NCBI RefSeq assembly: GCF_965208925.1
Contig: NZ_OZ242364.1
Coordinates: forward strand, 1,426,001-1,490,000
Origin: Poriferisodalis sp965208925
Lineage (GTDB): Bacteria > Actinomycetota > Acidimicrobiia > Acidimicrobiales > Poriferisodalaceae
Reading direction: 5' to 3'
Length of the DNA: 64,000 nt
The notes beneath the pieces were generated by a model, which was not told the DNA's origin, did no database searches, and worked only from the letters and a program-made list of their open reading frames with translations. The translations under genes and the position numbers were made by a program. The first letter of the stretch is position 1. The number at the start of each line of letters is the position of its first letter. Of this stretch, positions 18,466 to 27,167 are shown one piece after another.

Positions 18466-18541
18466 CCGTCGGAAACGAATTGGGGGATGATCAGGCGGCT
18501 CAGTACTTTGCGAGGCGTGGTCGTGCGGCAGCTGCAGGCGT
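18466..18541 (+). repeat. Left copy of a 76-bp direct repeat flanking a toxin-antitoxin module
   Basis: Aligns without gaps to 19114-19189 (offset 648 bases): by hand count 64 of 76 bases match, and the last 48 bases match at 46. The right copy carries the ribosome site and first codons of the acetyltransferase gene; in this left copy the same reading frame hits TGA after six codons and the AGGAG is changed to AGGCG, so it is a dead fragment of the gene's 5' end. Confidence 0.9.
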
Positions 18542-18581
18542 GAGAGACGAGCCGGAGAGCGCGGTGAGTATATTCATCGGT

Positions 18582-18803
18582 ATGCCTGAATCGACTACCA
18601 TTAAGGTTTCGGTACGGACTCGGGATGCCTTGCGTCAGCTTGCCGATCGTGAGGGGCTCACGTTCGATGCGCAGATCGAGAAGCTGATCCGGCGGGAGCG
18701 CCGACGCATCATCGGGGCTCAGCTCGCGAGTATGCCGCTCGATCCCGATGACGAAGCCGTGCTCGATGCGTCAGCGAACGATGTCGCCGATGCAAGCGGG
18801 TGA
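18582..18803 (+). CDS. Ribbon-helix-helix-type antitoxin
   Basis: 73 aa from the ATG at 18582. The N-terminus (TTIKVSVRTRDALRQLADRE, then GLTFDAQIEKLIRRERRR) is a short beta strand plus two helices, the ribbon-helix-helix fold of MazE/VapB-like antitoxins; the C-terminal tail is acidic (DPDDEAVLDA), as expected for the toxin-binding part. It overlaps the toxin gene by 23 bases, in the usual antitoxin-first order. Confidence 0.82.
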   Translation: MPESTTIKVSVRTRDALRQLADREGLTFDAQIEKLIRRERRRIIGAQLASMPLDPDDEAVLDASANDVADASG

Positions 18804-19104
18804 CATCCTCCGCTGCGATTTCGGGACACCGGCGAGGGGCGAGCCGGGGTACGTGCGACCGGCGATCGTCATCACGTCCGACGATGTGCTCGAGTTTCGA
18901 CAGCACGCAATCGTGGTCGTCCCGTGCACGACCACGAAGCGGGGATGGCTGAGCGAAGTCGACGTCGCCGGCTTCGGTGTCGCCCAGGCGCACCTGCCCA
19001 CGACGCTCAGCGTCGACCGCGTCGTCGAGGCGACGGGCACGAACATCGGCCCCGTCGCGCTGCGACAGATCCGCCAACTCATCGCCGACCTGATCGGACT
19101 TTGA
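18781..19104 (+). CDS. PemK/MazF-type toxin
   Basis: 107 aa from the ATG at 18781 (an ATG at 18790 is the alternative; both lie inside the antitoxin gene). GDILRCDFGTPARGEPGYVR followed by PAIVITSD is the conserved start of PemK-like endoribonucleases, with the catalytic Arg in the RPAIVI segment, and VPCTTTKR carries the conserved Thr. Such toxins cut mRNA when the antitoxin is degraded. The whole pair sits between the two copies of a 76-bp repeat. Confidence 0.88.
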   Translation: MSPMQAGDILRCDFGTPARGEPGYVRPAIVITSDDVLEFRQHAIVVVPCTTTKRGWLSEVDVAGFGVAQAHLPTTLSVDRVVEATGTNIGPVALRQIRQLIADLIGL

Positions 19105-19113
19105 GCGAGCCAC

Positions 19114-19189
19114 CCGCCGGAAACGGCTTGGGCTTCGGGCGGGCGGCTCAGTACTTTGCGAGGAGTGGTCGTGCGGCAGCTGCATGCGT
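19114..19189 (+). repeat. Right copy of the 76-bp direct repeat
   Basis: Partner of 18466-18541. This copy is functional: it supplies the AGGAG at 19161-19165 and the start of the acetyltransferase gene. Confidence 0.9.
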
Positions 19190-19650
19190 CGGAGGTGGAC
19201 GTCTACCGGTCCGTTCGGCTGCGGGCGCTGGCGTGCGACCCCGCAGCGTTCGAATCGAGTTACGAACGCGAGGCCTCGTTCGATGACGCGACCTGGCGTA
19301 GTCGGCTTGCAACCTTCGCCGGCCGGCCTGGTGCGGTCTTCGTGGTCGATATTGATGGCCGTGCCGAGGCGATGATGGGCATCGGCCAGGGCCCAATCGA
19401 GGCGCAAGCGGTCGTCTGGGGCATGTGGGTAGCCCCTGCCTTTCGTCGTCGGGGGTACGGAGAGCAACTGCTTGCAGCCGGTTTTGCATGGGCCCGAGGC
19501 TTCGGGCTTGAGTCCATTTCGCTCGAGGTGTTTCCTGCCAACAGCGCCGCGGTAGCGCTCTACCAGGCTGCAGGCTTTCGTCCGGCCGGCGCGGCGGATG
19601 CGCCGACAGAGTCCGGTCAAGCTCTGACGCTCCTGCTGTCGGTCCAATAG
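19171..19650 (+). CDS. GNAT-family N-acetyltransferase
   Basis: 159 aa. I place the start at the GTG at 19171, five bases after AGGAG; a TTG at 19156 would add five residues. The N-terminus VRQLHASEVDVYRSVRLRAL is the usual GNAT strand-helix. Motif A with the acetyl-CoA pyrophosphate loop is VWGMWVAPAFRRRGYGEQLL, and the C-terminal NSAAVALYQAAGF is the motif B helix. Transfers acetyl to an amine, substrate unknown. Its 5' end is duplicated upstream of the toxin-antitoxin pair. Confidence 0.92.
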   Translation: MRQLHASEVDVYRSVRLRALACDPAAFESSYEREASFDDATWRSRLATFAGRPGAVFVVDIDGRAEAMMGIGQGPIEAQAVVWGMWVAPAFRRRGYGEQLLAAGFAWARGFGLESISLEVFPANSAAVALYQAAGFRPAGAADAPTESGQALTLLLSVQ

Positions 19651-19681
19651 CGAGCGCTATAAAAAAAGCGATATCAGTCTC

Positions 19682-19710
19682 TTGACTTGCGGTCCGGGGC
19701 TGCATAGTGT
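19682..19710 (+). promoter_or_regulatory. Promoter of the branched-chain-type importer operon
   Basis: TTGACT at 19682-19687 and TAGTGT at 19705-19710 with a 17-base spacer fit a housekeeping promoter; the binding-protein start is 72 bases after the -10 element. An A-rich tract just upstream (around 19661-19667) could act as an UP element. Confidence 0.55.
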
Positions 19711-19781
19711 CGGGCGCACATCGATCTCGGCCGGTCGAATGCAGCTGCCGGAGGCCGGCCCTGGAGGCCCAAGGAGCGGCT

Positions 19782-21296
19782 ATGCCTGGAACCCGGCCCC
19801 GCAACAGAACGCGACTCGCAACGAAGTGGCGCTTGCTGATACTTCTGCTCGCCGTCGCCGGCCTGCTCGCGGCTGCGTGCGCCAGCGACACAGACACGGA
19901 CTCGACCGCAGACGCCGACGCCCTCCAAGAGGCACAGGACGCCGCGGCAGCCGCCCAGGCGGACGCCGAGGAGGCCGCTGCCAAGGCCGAAGCCGCCGAG
20001 GCTGCGTTGGCCGAGGCCCAGGCCGCTGAAGGCGTCGACCCAGAGGTCGTCGCCGATCTCGAGAAGCAGCTTGCCGAAGCCCAAGAAGCCGCCGCAGCCG
20101 CCGAGGCTGAAGCCGAACAGGCCGCTGCCGCAGCAGCGGTCGATGATCGCAACTGCGTCGACGAGGTGGTTATCGGCACGGTGTGGCCGATGTCGGGAAC
20201 CTTCGCCTTCGTCGGCAGCGCCGAGATCGCCGGTGCCAGCAAAGCGGTGGAGGACATCAACGCGGCCGGCGGCATCGAGTCGCTGTGCAATGCCACGCTG
20301 CGGCTCGCCATCTACGACGCGGGCGGTTCCGCCGAAGAGGCAGCCACCGCCGTCGAGCGCCTCCTCGACGACGAGCCCGACGTGTCGGCGATCGCCGGAT
20401 CGTGGCTGTCGTCGTTCAGCCTGGCCGCTACCGAGGTGTCCGAGCGAGCCGGCATCCCGTTCGTCACCGAGAGCTTCGCCGACTCGGTCACCGACCGCGA
20501 GGGCTTCACCCACGTGTTCGGCTACTCGCCGCCGGCATCGGCCATCAAGGGCCTCGTCCTCGACGCCATCCAGCCCGGACTCGACCAGGCAGGCATCACC
20601 ATGGAGACCGTGGCAGTGGTGGGCTCCACATCGGCTGCAGCGGTGCCGCTGCAGGAGGCACTCAAGGCCGAGTTCGCCGAGCGGGGCATCGAGGTTGCCG
20701 TCACCGACACGTGGGCACCCGGCGGGCTCGACGACCCCTCGGGTGTGGCCACGAAGATCGCCAACGCCGACGTGGACGTCATCTTCAACCTCGCATTCGC
20801 GTTCAGCGACGTCAGCGCCCTCCAGAACGAGCTGATCGCACGTGGCGTCACCGCACCGGTGATCCAGAGCGGCGGGCAGGGCCTGCTGCCCGCGTGGGCC
20901 GATCTGGGCCCGGAGGTTGCCGGGCTGTCCACCTTCGTCTACGCCAACCCGCTGGCGGGCAGCGACGCATTCGACGAGCTGGCGGCCGCGATCGACCAGC
21001 CCTACGCACGCCAGGATCACATCGGCGGCTATTTCGTGGTCCATCTCATCGCCGCCGTGCTGGAGCAGTCCGGCGATCCGTCGCCGGCTGCGGTCGCCAA
21101 GGCCTTCAACACCGTCAAGCTGACCCAGGGCCCGGCGGTGGATCTCATGCCGGCGTCGGCCATCAGCTTCAGTGCGTCCGGTCGCATCGACCAGCACTTC
21201 GGCGTGCTGGCCCAATGGCAGGAAGTGGACGGGAGGCTGATCCCGTGCACCGTCTATCCGGAGGAGTTCGCGATCTGCGAGCCTGTCTGGGAGTAA
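19782..21296 (+). CDS. ABC importer binding lipoprotein, LivK type, with coiled-coil spacer
   Basis: 504 aa from the ATG at 19782 behind AAGGAG. Signal sequence and lipobox LLAAAC with Cys33 anchor it outside the membrane. Residues about 45-120 are an unusual Ala/Glu/Gln/Asp-rich heptad stretch (EAQDAAAAAQADAEEAAAKA and similar), predicted coiled coil, which would lift the binding domain off the membrane or multimerise it. From about 125 on it is a leucine-binding-protein-like domain: VIGTVWPMSGTFAFVGSAEI, NAAGGI, and SWLSSFSLAATEVSERAGIP. Ligand unknown: amino acid, amide or short acid. Confidence 0.92.
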   Translation: MPGTRPRNRTRLATKWRLLILLLAVAGLLAAACASDTDTDSTADADALQEAQDAAAAAQADAEEAAAKAEAAEAALAEAQAAEGVDPEVVADLEKQLAEAQEAAAAAEAEAEQAAAAAAVDDRNCVDEVVIGTVWPMSGTFAFVGSAEIAGASKAVEDINAAGGIESLCNATLRLAIYDAGGSAEEAATAVERLLDDEPDVSAIAGSWLSSFSLAATEVSERAGIPFVTESFADSVTDREGFTHVFGYSPPASAIKGLVLDAIQPGLDQAGITMETVAVVGSTSAAAVPLQEALKAEFAERGIEVAVTDTWAPGGLDDPSGVATKIANADVDVIFNLAFAFSDVSALQNELIARGVTAPVIQSGGQGLLPAWADLGPEVAGLSTFVYANPLAGSDAFDELAAAIDQPYARQDHIGGYFVVHLIAAVLEQSGDPSPAAVAKAFNTVKLTQGPAVDLMPASAISFSASGRIDQHFGVLAQWQEVDGRLIPCTVYPEEFAICEPVWE

Positions 21297-21329
21297 CGCG
21301 AAGTTCGCGGCGCCGCCTGAGCGGCCTAG

Positions 21330-22211
21330 ATGACTGAATTCCTGCAGTTCCTCATCCCGGGGATCCTCATCGGGGGCGTCTACGCGCTGCTGGCCTCAGG
21401 GCTCGGGCTGATCTTCGGCGTGATGCGGGTGGTGAACTTCGCCCAGGCCGACTTCATGATGCTGGCCATGTACCTGTCGTGGGCGCTGTTCGCGGGCGGC
21501 ATCGGCATGGACCCGTTCCTGGCCATGCCGGGCGTCTTCGCCGTGTTCCTGCTGCTGGGCATGGCGGTCCACTGGCTCTTCATCCGCTTTGTGATCGGGC
21601 GGCACGAGAACCACGACGCCCAGGTCATCCTCACCATCGGCCTCGGGCTCATCTTCCAGAACCTCATCCTCATCAGGTACTCCTCGGAGCCACGCGTCGT
21701 GGCGCCGTCCTACGCCAACGAGGGCGACTTCATCGGCGACATCTTCATCAGCCGGGCGCGCCTGTACGCCTTCGGGCTGTCGCTGCTGGTCGCAGCGCTG
21801 CTGTTCCTGTTCCTCAACCGGACCGGCACCGGCCGCGCCATCCGGGCCGCGTCGGAGAACTGGGAAGCCGCCACCTACATGGGCATCAACATCGACCGGA
21901 CCAACCGCATCGCGTTCGGCGTGGGCGTGGCGCTCACCGCCGTCGGGGGATCGGCCCTCGTCACGTTCCAGAGCATCACGCCATTCGTGGGCCTGCGGTT
22001 CGTGGTGGTGATGTTCGCCGCCGTCGTGCTCGGCGGCCTCGGCAGCGTCAGCGGCGCCTTCGTGGGAGGGGTGCTCATCGGCATCATCCAGTCCGTGTCG
22101 CAGGTGTGGACCTCGGCAGCCGTGAAGAACGTCTGGGTGTTCGCGCTGTTCCTGCTCATCCTGTACGTGCGACCCAACGGGCTGTTCGGCAAGGTCCAGC
22201 GAGCCATATGA
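21330..22211 (+). CDS. livH: Branched-chain-type ABC importer permease
   Basis: 293 aa, eight or so membrane helices. The N-terminus FLQFLIPGILIGGVYALLAS and GLIFGVMRVVNFAQADFMML are typical LivH; the ending LGGLGSVSGAFVGGVLIGII and LLILYVRPNGLFGK is also diagnostic. Starts 33 bases after livK and overlaps the next gene by 4 bases (ATGA). Forms half of the membrane channel. Confidence 0.94.
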   Translation: MTEFLQFLIPGILIGGVYALLASGLGLIFGVMRVVNFAQADFMMLAMYLSWALFAGGIGMDPFLAMPGVFAVFLLLGMAVHWLFIRFVIGRHENHDAQVILTIGLGLIFQNLILIRYSSEPRVVAPSYANEGDFIGDIFISRARLYAFGLSLLVAALLFLFLNRTGTGRAIRAASENWEAATYMGINIDRTNRIAFGVGVALTAVGGSALVTFQSITPFVGLRFVVVMFAAVVLGGLGSVSGAFVGGVLIGIIQSVSQVWTSAAVKNVWVFALFLLILYVRPNGLFGKVQRAI

Positions 22212-24016
22212 CACGACGCCTCATCCCGTTCGTCGTGCTGATCGCGGCCGTGGCACTGCTCAACGGCTGGCTGTACCAGCGGTTCCATGTGCGGGTGCTC
22301 ACTCTCGCCGTCGTGTGGGCGCTCGCGGGCGTGGCCTGGAATCTCATGGCCAAGGCCGGGCAGATCTCGCTGGGCCACAGCGCATTCGTCGGCATCGGCG
22401 CGTACGGCTTCACCGTGCTGCTGCGCGAGGGCGGGATGTCGCCGTGGACCGGCATGGCCATCGGGATGGGTGCCGCCGCGGCGGTGGCCTTCGTCATCGG
22501 CCTGCCCACGTTCCGGCTCAAGGGCTTCTACTTCACGCTCGCGACCATCTCGTTCCCGCTCATCCTGGAACTGCTCGTCTCCCACTACGGCGAGCCCGAG
22601 CTCACGGTGCCGTTCCACCCGGAGAATCAGTGGAAGTTCATGGAGTTCTCCAACGCGCACACCTACGTGTGGGTCGGCCTGGGGATGCTCATCGTCGCGC
22701 TGCTGATCAGCGAGCTGATCGACGTGACGTCATTCGGATTCGCCCTGCGAGCCATCCGCGACAACGAGGTGCTGGCCCGCGCCGTGGGCATCCGGACGGT
22801 GGCCTGGAAGTCCGCCGCCTTCATGATCTCCGCTGCGCTGTCGGCGGCCATGGCCGTGCTGTGGGTGAAGGCCGTGCTGCGGGTGACGGTTGCCGAGGAG
22901 GTCTTCGGCATCACCGTTGTCATCGTCATGCTGTCGGTGGCGTTCGTCGGCGGGGTCGGGATGACGTGGGGACCGGTCGTCGGCGCGGCGTTCCTCATCC
23001 CGCTGGCCATGTTCCTGGACGATTCGATCGGCGAGGCCGTGCCCGGTGCGCAAGAGCTGGTCTATGCCGCCGCGCTCGTGCTGGTGGCGCTGCTGATGCC
23101 GCGAGGGATCCTGCCTGCTGCCGGATGGGCCTGCCGCTGGCTCGCAGCACGGCTCGGGGCGCCGCCGGAGTCGCCGGGCCGGCCGCTGCTGCAGCGTGTG
23201 CTGGCGCCGTCGCCGCGGCCCTCGCCGCTGCTGAGGGTGCCGCGCAGGCCCCGGCGCCCGGCAGCAGCGCCCTCAGCGAGTGATGCGCCGGTGCTCGAGG
23301 TGGACGGCGTGGCCAAGAGCTTCGGCGCCAATCGCGTCCTGTCCGACGTGTCCTTCACCGTTGATGCGGGACGGCGGGTCGGCATCATCGGCCCGAACGG
23401 CGCCGGCAAGACGACGCTGTTCAACATCATGACCGCCCACCTGCGCGCCGATGCCGGGCGGATCCGCTTCAAGGGCGTGCCGATCGACCGCATCCGGGCC
23501 CCGCGGCGCTACGAGCTCGGCATCTCCCGCACGTTCCAGGTGCCGCAGGGCTTCGGGCTCATGTCGCCGCTCGACAACGTGGTCGTCGCCGCCATCGGCG
23601 CGTCGGTGCAGCACCCGGTGCAGGCTTCGATGGAGATGCTCGAGCGGGTCGGCATCGCCGGCAAGGCACTGGGTCAGCTCAGCGCGCTCACCGTCGCCGA
23701 GACCAAGAGTCTCGAGCTGGCCCGGGCAATGGTGAGCGAACCGGAGCTGCTGCTGCTCGACGAGCCGCTCGCAGGCCTCAACGAGGCCGAGCGTCTCCGC
23801 TTCTTCCAGATCGTCGACGACCTTGTTGCGCCGCAGACGGCGATCGTGGTGATCGAGCACTCGGTCCGATCGCTGGTGCGCTACGCCGAATCGGTGGTGG
23901 CACTCGACGACGGCCACATCATTGCGCACGGCTCACCCGACGAGGTCGTGTCCGACCCGCGCGTGGTCGAGGCGTACCTCGGCTCGAAATGGATGGAACG
24001 TGCTCGAGATCAGTGA
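22208..24016 (+). CDS. Fused LivM-LivG: permease plus ATPase
   Basis: 602 aa in one frame from the ATG at 22208. Residues 1 to about 320 are a LivM permease (AKAGQISLGHSAFVGIGAYG, FRLKGFYFTLATISFP, AIRDNEVLARAVGI). A Pro/Arg/Ala-rich linker spans about 320-357. The rest is a LivG ATPase: Walker A GPNGAGKTT near 395, Walker B LLLLDEPLAGLNEAE, H loop VVIEHSV. The ABC signature reads LSALTVAETKSLELARA instead of LSGGQ; this divergent form is shared by a known LivG subgroup, so it need not mean loss of activity. Overlaps livF by 17 bases. Confidence 0.93.
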   Translation: MTRRLIPFVVLIAAVALLNGWLYQRFHVRVLTLAVVWALAGVAWNLMAKAGQISLGHSAFVGIGAYGFTVLLREGGMSPWTGMAIGMGAAAAVAFVIGLPTFRLKGFYFTLATISFPLILELLVSHYGEPELTVPFHPENQWKFMEFSNAHTYVWVGLGMLIVALLISELIDVTSFGFALRAIRDNEVLARAVGIRTVAWKSAAFMISAALSAAMAVLWVKAVLRVTVAEEVFGITVVIVMLSVAFVGGVGMTWGPVVGAAFLIPLAMFLDDSIGEAVPGAQELVYAAALVLVALLMPRGILPAAGWACRWLAARLGAPPESPGRPLLQRVLAPSPRPSPLLRVPRRPRRPAAAPSASDAPVLEVDGVAKSFGANRVLSDVSFTVDAGRRVGIIGPNGAGKTTLFNIMTAHLRADAGRIRFKGVPIDRIRAPRRYELGISRTFQVPQGFGLMSPLDNVVVAAIGASVQHPVQASMEMLERVGIAGKALGQLSALTVAETKSLELARAMVSEPELLLLDEPLAGLNEAERLRFFQIVDDLVAPQTAIVVIEHSVRSLVRYAESVVALDDGHIIAHGSPDEVVSDPRVVEAYLGSKWMERARDQ

Positions 24017-24713
24017 CCTGTGCGCCGGCTACGACGGCATCCCCGCGCTGAGATCAGTCGGTTTTCGCGTCGGCCCCCGCGAGCATGTGGCCATCCTGGG
24101 CCCCAACGGCGCCGGCAAGACCACCCTGCTGAAGGCCATCAGCGGCACCGTGGTGCCCGACTCCGGCTCGATCCGCTTCGACGATCGGGACCTGCTCGCC
24201 CAGGCGCCGCACAAGCGAGTCGAAGCCGGCATCGTGCACGTGCCACAGGGGCGGATGATCTTCGCGTCGATGACCGTGGCCGACAACCTTCGGCTCGGCA
24301 GCCACCGCAGGGCTGCGCAGAACCGGCACGACGAGCGCCGCGAGCTCGTCTTCGAGATCTTCCCGGCCCTGGCCGACATGCGGGGCCGCGACGGGGGCGC
24401 GCTGTCGGGCGGCCAGCAGCAGATGCTGGCGGTTGCGCGCGGGGTGATGGCCTGCCCCCGGCTGCTCATGCTCGATGAGCCGTCCATGGGGCTCGCGCCA
24501 CGCGCCGCGGACGACATCTTCGAGGGCGTCACGCGCCTGATGCAGAGCGAGACGACCGCCATGATCGTCGTGGAGCAACGGGCCCACCAGGCGCTCGAGG
24601 TCTGCGACCGGGCGTACGTGCTCGAATCCGGCGAGGTGGCGCTGGAGGCCACCAGCCGGGAGCTGCTGGCCGACGAGCGGCTGGCGGCCGCCTACCTGGG
24701 TTCAGAGCTCTGA
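24000..24713 (+). CDS. livF: Branched-chain-type ABC importer ATPase
   Basis: 237 aa from the GTG at 24000 (VLEISDLCAGYDGIPAL), inside the end of the preceding gene. Walker A GPNGAGKTTLL, signature LSGGQQQMLAVARG, Walker B LLMLDEPSMGLAP and H loop VVEQ are all intact. With the degenerate signature in the partner ATPase, this subunit carries the canonical LSGGQ. Ends the importer operon. Confidence 0.94.
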   Translation: MLEISDLCAGYDGIPALRSVGFRVGPREHVAILGPNGAGKTTLLKAISGTVVPDSGSIRFDDRDLLAQAPHKRVEAGIVHVPQGRMIFASMTVADNLRLGSHRRAAQNRHDERRELVFEIFPALADMRGRDGGALSGGQQQMLAVARGVMACPRLLMLDEPSMGLAPRAADDIFEGVTRLMQSETTAMIVVEQRAHQALEVCDRAYVLESGEVALEATSRELLADERLAAAYLGSEL

Positions 24714-24774
24714 GATGCTCGCCGGACCTGCGCCGAGGCGAGGCGCCCACGACGGCGAGCCCTGCCCGATCCCC

Positions 24775-25392
24775 TCAGGCACCGTCCGGTTCGCCGTAGA
24801 AGCTCCGGTACCAGGCTCTGGTCACGATGCGCGCCACCGTCTTCACGTCCACCGTGGTGGTGTTGAGCGCATCGTGGGCGAACGTGGTGTAGGCGGTCTG
24901 CTCGACCAGCGACGCCATGGCCCGGGCCACCGTTGCCGGGTCGAGCCCGTCGAGCCGGACACGGTCGTCGTTCTCGATCGCATGCACGAACCGGGCCACG
25001 TGACGCTCGCGCATCGTCCACCAGATCGTGGTGAAACGCTGCTCCACGGTGGTCGCCGCGATGAAGGCGCGCATCACGCCCCTGTTGTCGCGGTAGTGCT
25101 GCAGGTATCCGAGGTTGGCCTCGAACAGCGCGGCCTCAGGATCGTCGCCGATCGGCGTCGACGACCTGCTCCGCCTGAAGAGCTCCTCATGGATGTCGCG
25201 GATCACGCTGCTGAACAGGTCTTCCTTGTTCTCGAAGTACCGGTACAGGCCGCCGAGCGAGAGACCGGCCTCTGCCGCGACATCGCTCATGCGGGCATCG
25301 ACGTAGCCGTCCTTGGTGAAGACCGTCGATGCTGCGTCGAGAATCGTCTGCCGTGTCCGGCGACCCTTCGGAGTGGTGGGTTCAATGGCCAT
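24775..25392 (-). CDS. TetR-family transcriptional regulator
   Basis: 205 aa from the ATG at 25392 (MAIEPTTPKG); an ATG at 25449 would add 19 residues that run into the divergent promoter region. The N-terminal helix-turn-helix RRTRQTILDAASTVFTKDGY, MSDVAAEAGLSLGGLYRYF and ENKEDLF are textbook TetR. The C-terminal domain should bind the inducer. Divergent from the five-gene catabolic operon starting at 25542, with about 150 bases between: likely its repressor, with an acyl-CoA or pathway substrate as plausible ligand. Confidence 0.9.
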   Translation of the reverse strand: MAIEPTTPKGRRTRQTILDAASTVFTKDGYVDARMSDVAAEAGLSLGGLYRYFENKEDLFSSVIRDIHEELFRRSRSSTPIGDDPEAALFEANLGYLQHYRDNRGVMRAFIAATTVEQRFTTIWWTMRERHVARFVHAIENDDRVRLDGLDPATVARAMASLVEQTAYTTFAHDALNTTTVDVKTVARIVTRAWYRSFYGEPDGA

Positions 25393-25541
25393 GATCGCTT
25401 CGGCGGCCCGGTAGCTCGCAGCGGGCAAGCCTATCCGCACATCGGTCATGCACTAAAAGCAAAAGCGAAGTCGTTCTAATGAACACCCGGCGAGCCTGCA
25501 ATACTCCCGGGGACGGACCCAGCGGCGAACGGAGGAGCGCC

Positions 25542-27167
25542 GTGAGCGACAACCGGGCGGAGTGCTATCGCCGCGCCGGATGGTGGACGGGCCGCCGGCT
25601 GATCGATCGATTCGAGGCCCATGTCGGCGAGGGCCCCGACCAGCTCGCTCTGGTCAGCGATGGCGCCGCCATGTCACGGCGGGAGCTGTGGCACGCCGCC
25701 GGCGCCGCTGCCGAGCAGATCCGCTCGCTCGCCGGGACCGCCAGGCGGCCGGTGGTGATCCTGCTGCCGAACTGCGCCGACTGGATGGTGATGTTCCTGG
25801 CCGTGCTGAGGGCGGGCCATGTGCCGGCCACGCCTCCTGTCACCACGCCAGAGGCTCATCTGCGCCACATCTTCGAGCTCACCCGGCCGGCCCTGGTCGT
25901 CTGCAACGGCCAGGGCTCGGGCAACCGCCCTGCAGACGCCGTCCGGCGAGCCGCCGCCGCGGCGGCCTGCGGGCCAGTCTCCTTGGCGGTGGCGGAAGGG
26001 GGCCGGCTGGCGCCCGACGGCCCACTGAGCTCCCCGGCCGTCGCCTACAACGTGCCGGAATCCACCGCACACCTCATGTTCACCTCAAGCACGACCGGGC
26101 CGCCCAAGGCCGTGAGTCACAGCGAGGATTCGCTGGCCGCGCTCAACATGCAGTTCGCCGAGCGCTTCGATCTCAACCAGCACACGCCGGTATTCATGCC
26201 GTCACCGCTCGGCCACAGCGTCGGTGCCATTCACGGCTGCCGCCTGTCGCTGTTCGTGGGTGCGCCGCTCATCCTGCAAGACGAATGGGATGCCCAGGCG
26301 GCCTTGGAGCTGGTGGCCCGCCATGGGGCCGAGTTCACGGCGGCGGCGACACCGTTCCTGCTGGATCTGGCCGATGCCCGCTGGGAAGCCGGCGAGCCCA
26401 AGCTGGCATCGATGCGCAGCTTCCTGTGCGGCGGTGCCCAAGTGCCGCCCGCGCTCATCCGGCGCTGCCGCGCCGAGATGCCGAACACGTTCGTCACCCC
26501 GCTGTGGGGCATGACCGAAGGCGGCCTCACCACCTGCGTTCGGGCGTCGACCGAGTGCCAGGTCGAGACCACGGTGGGGGTGGGACTGCCCGGGCTGGAA
26601 CTGCGCATTCTCGAGGCCGATGGGGTGTTGCACTATGCAGGCAGCGGCGAGCTGGTCATGCGCGGGCCGGGGGTGTTCAACGGCTACTACCGCCAGCCCG
26701 AGCTGTACGCCGCGGACATGGTCGGCGACGGCTGGTTCCGGACCGGCGATCTCGCCCGCATCGACGCGGACGGCTACGTATCGATCACCGGACGACTCAA
26801 GGACCTGATCATCCGCGGCGCCGTCAACATCTCGCCCGTCGAGACCGAGAACGCGATCGCCGCCCATCCCGAGGTGGTCGGCGTGGCCGTGATCGGATGG
26901 CCCGACGTACGGCTAGGCGAGCGCATCTGCGCAGTGGTCCACGCCCGCATCCCGCTCGACCTCGATGAGGTGCTCGCCTTCTGCGCCGAACAGGGACTGC
27001 CGCGCCGCTGCTGGCCCGAGCGTCTGGTGCATGTCGACGGCTTCCCGCGCACAGCGGCAGGCAAGATCCGCAAGCAGCAGCTCCGCGATGAGCTCGTCGC
27101 TGCGGGCGAGCCCGCTGAGACGACGCCCGGCAGCAGCGCCGGCCCGGACAGGGAGACGGTTCGATGA
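25542..27167 (+). CDS. Acyl-CoA synthetase / AMP-dependent ligase
   Basis: 541 aa from the GTG at 25542 behind GGAGGAG. ANL superfamily: P-loop TSSTTGPPKA at 181-190, the adenylate-binding WGMTEGG, GWFRTGDLARIDADGYVSIT with the conserved GRLKDLIIRG hinge, and the C-terminal catalytic Lys in TAAGKIRKQQ. Activates a carboxylic acid via acyl-AMP, normally to the CoA thioester. First of five genes that overlap or nearly touch; the substrate is presumably the acid entering or produced in this pathway. Confidence 0.92.
   Translation: MSDNRAECYRRAGWWTGRRLIDRFEAHVGEGPDQLALVSDGAAMSRRELWHAAGAAAEQIRSLAGTARRPVVILLPNCADWMVMFLAVLRAGHVPATPPVTTPEAHLRHIFELTRPALVVCNGQGSGNRPADAVRRAAAAAACGPVSLAVAEGGRLAPDGPLSSPAVAYNVPESTAHLMFTSSTTGPPKAVSHSEDSLAALNMQFAERFDLNQHTPVFMPSPLGHSVGAIHGCRLSLFVGAPLILQDEWDAQAALELVARHGAEFTAAATPFLLDLADARWEAGEPKLASMRSFLCGGAQVPPALIRRCRAEMPNTFVTPLWGMTEGGLTTCVRASTECQVETTVGVGLPGLELRILEADGVLHYAGSGELVMRGPGVFNGYYRQPELYAADMVGDGWFRTGDLARIDADGYVSITGRLKDLIIRGAVNISPVETENAIAAHPEVVGVAVIGWPDVRLGERICAVVHARIPLDLDEVLAFCAEQGLPRRCWPERLVHVDGFPRTAAGKIRKQQLRDELVAAGEPAETTPGSSAGPDRETVR

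Noticed and set aside
22208..24016. Degenerate ABC signature in the LivG half taken as an inactive ATPase
   Set aside because: LSALTVAETKSLELARA is the standard form in one LivG subgroup; Walker A, Walker B and the H loop are intact.
25392..25449. Longer start for the TetR regulator
   Set aside because: The extra residues are unlike TetR N-termini and would run into the shared promoter region with the divergent operon.
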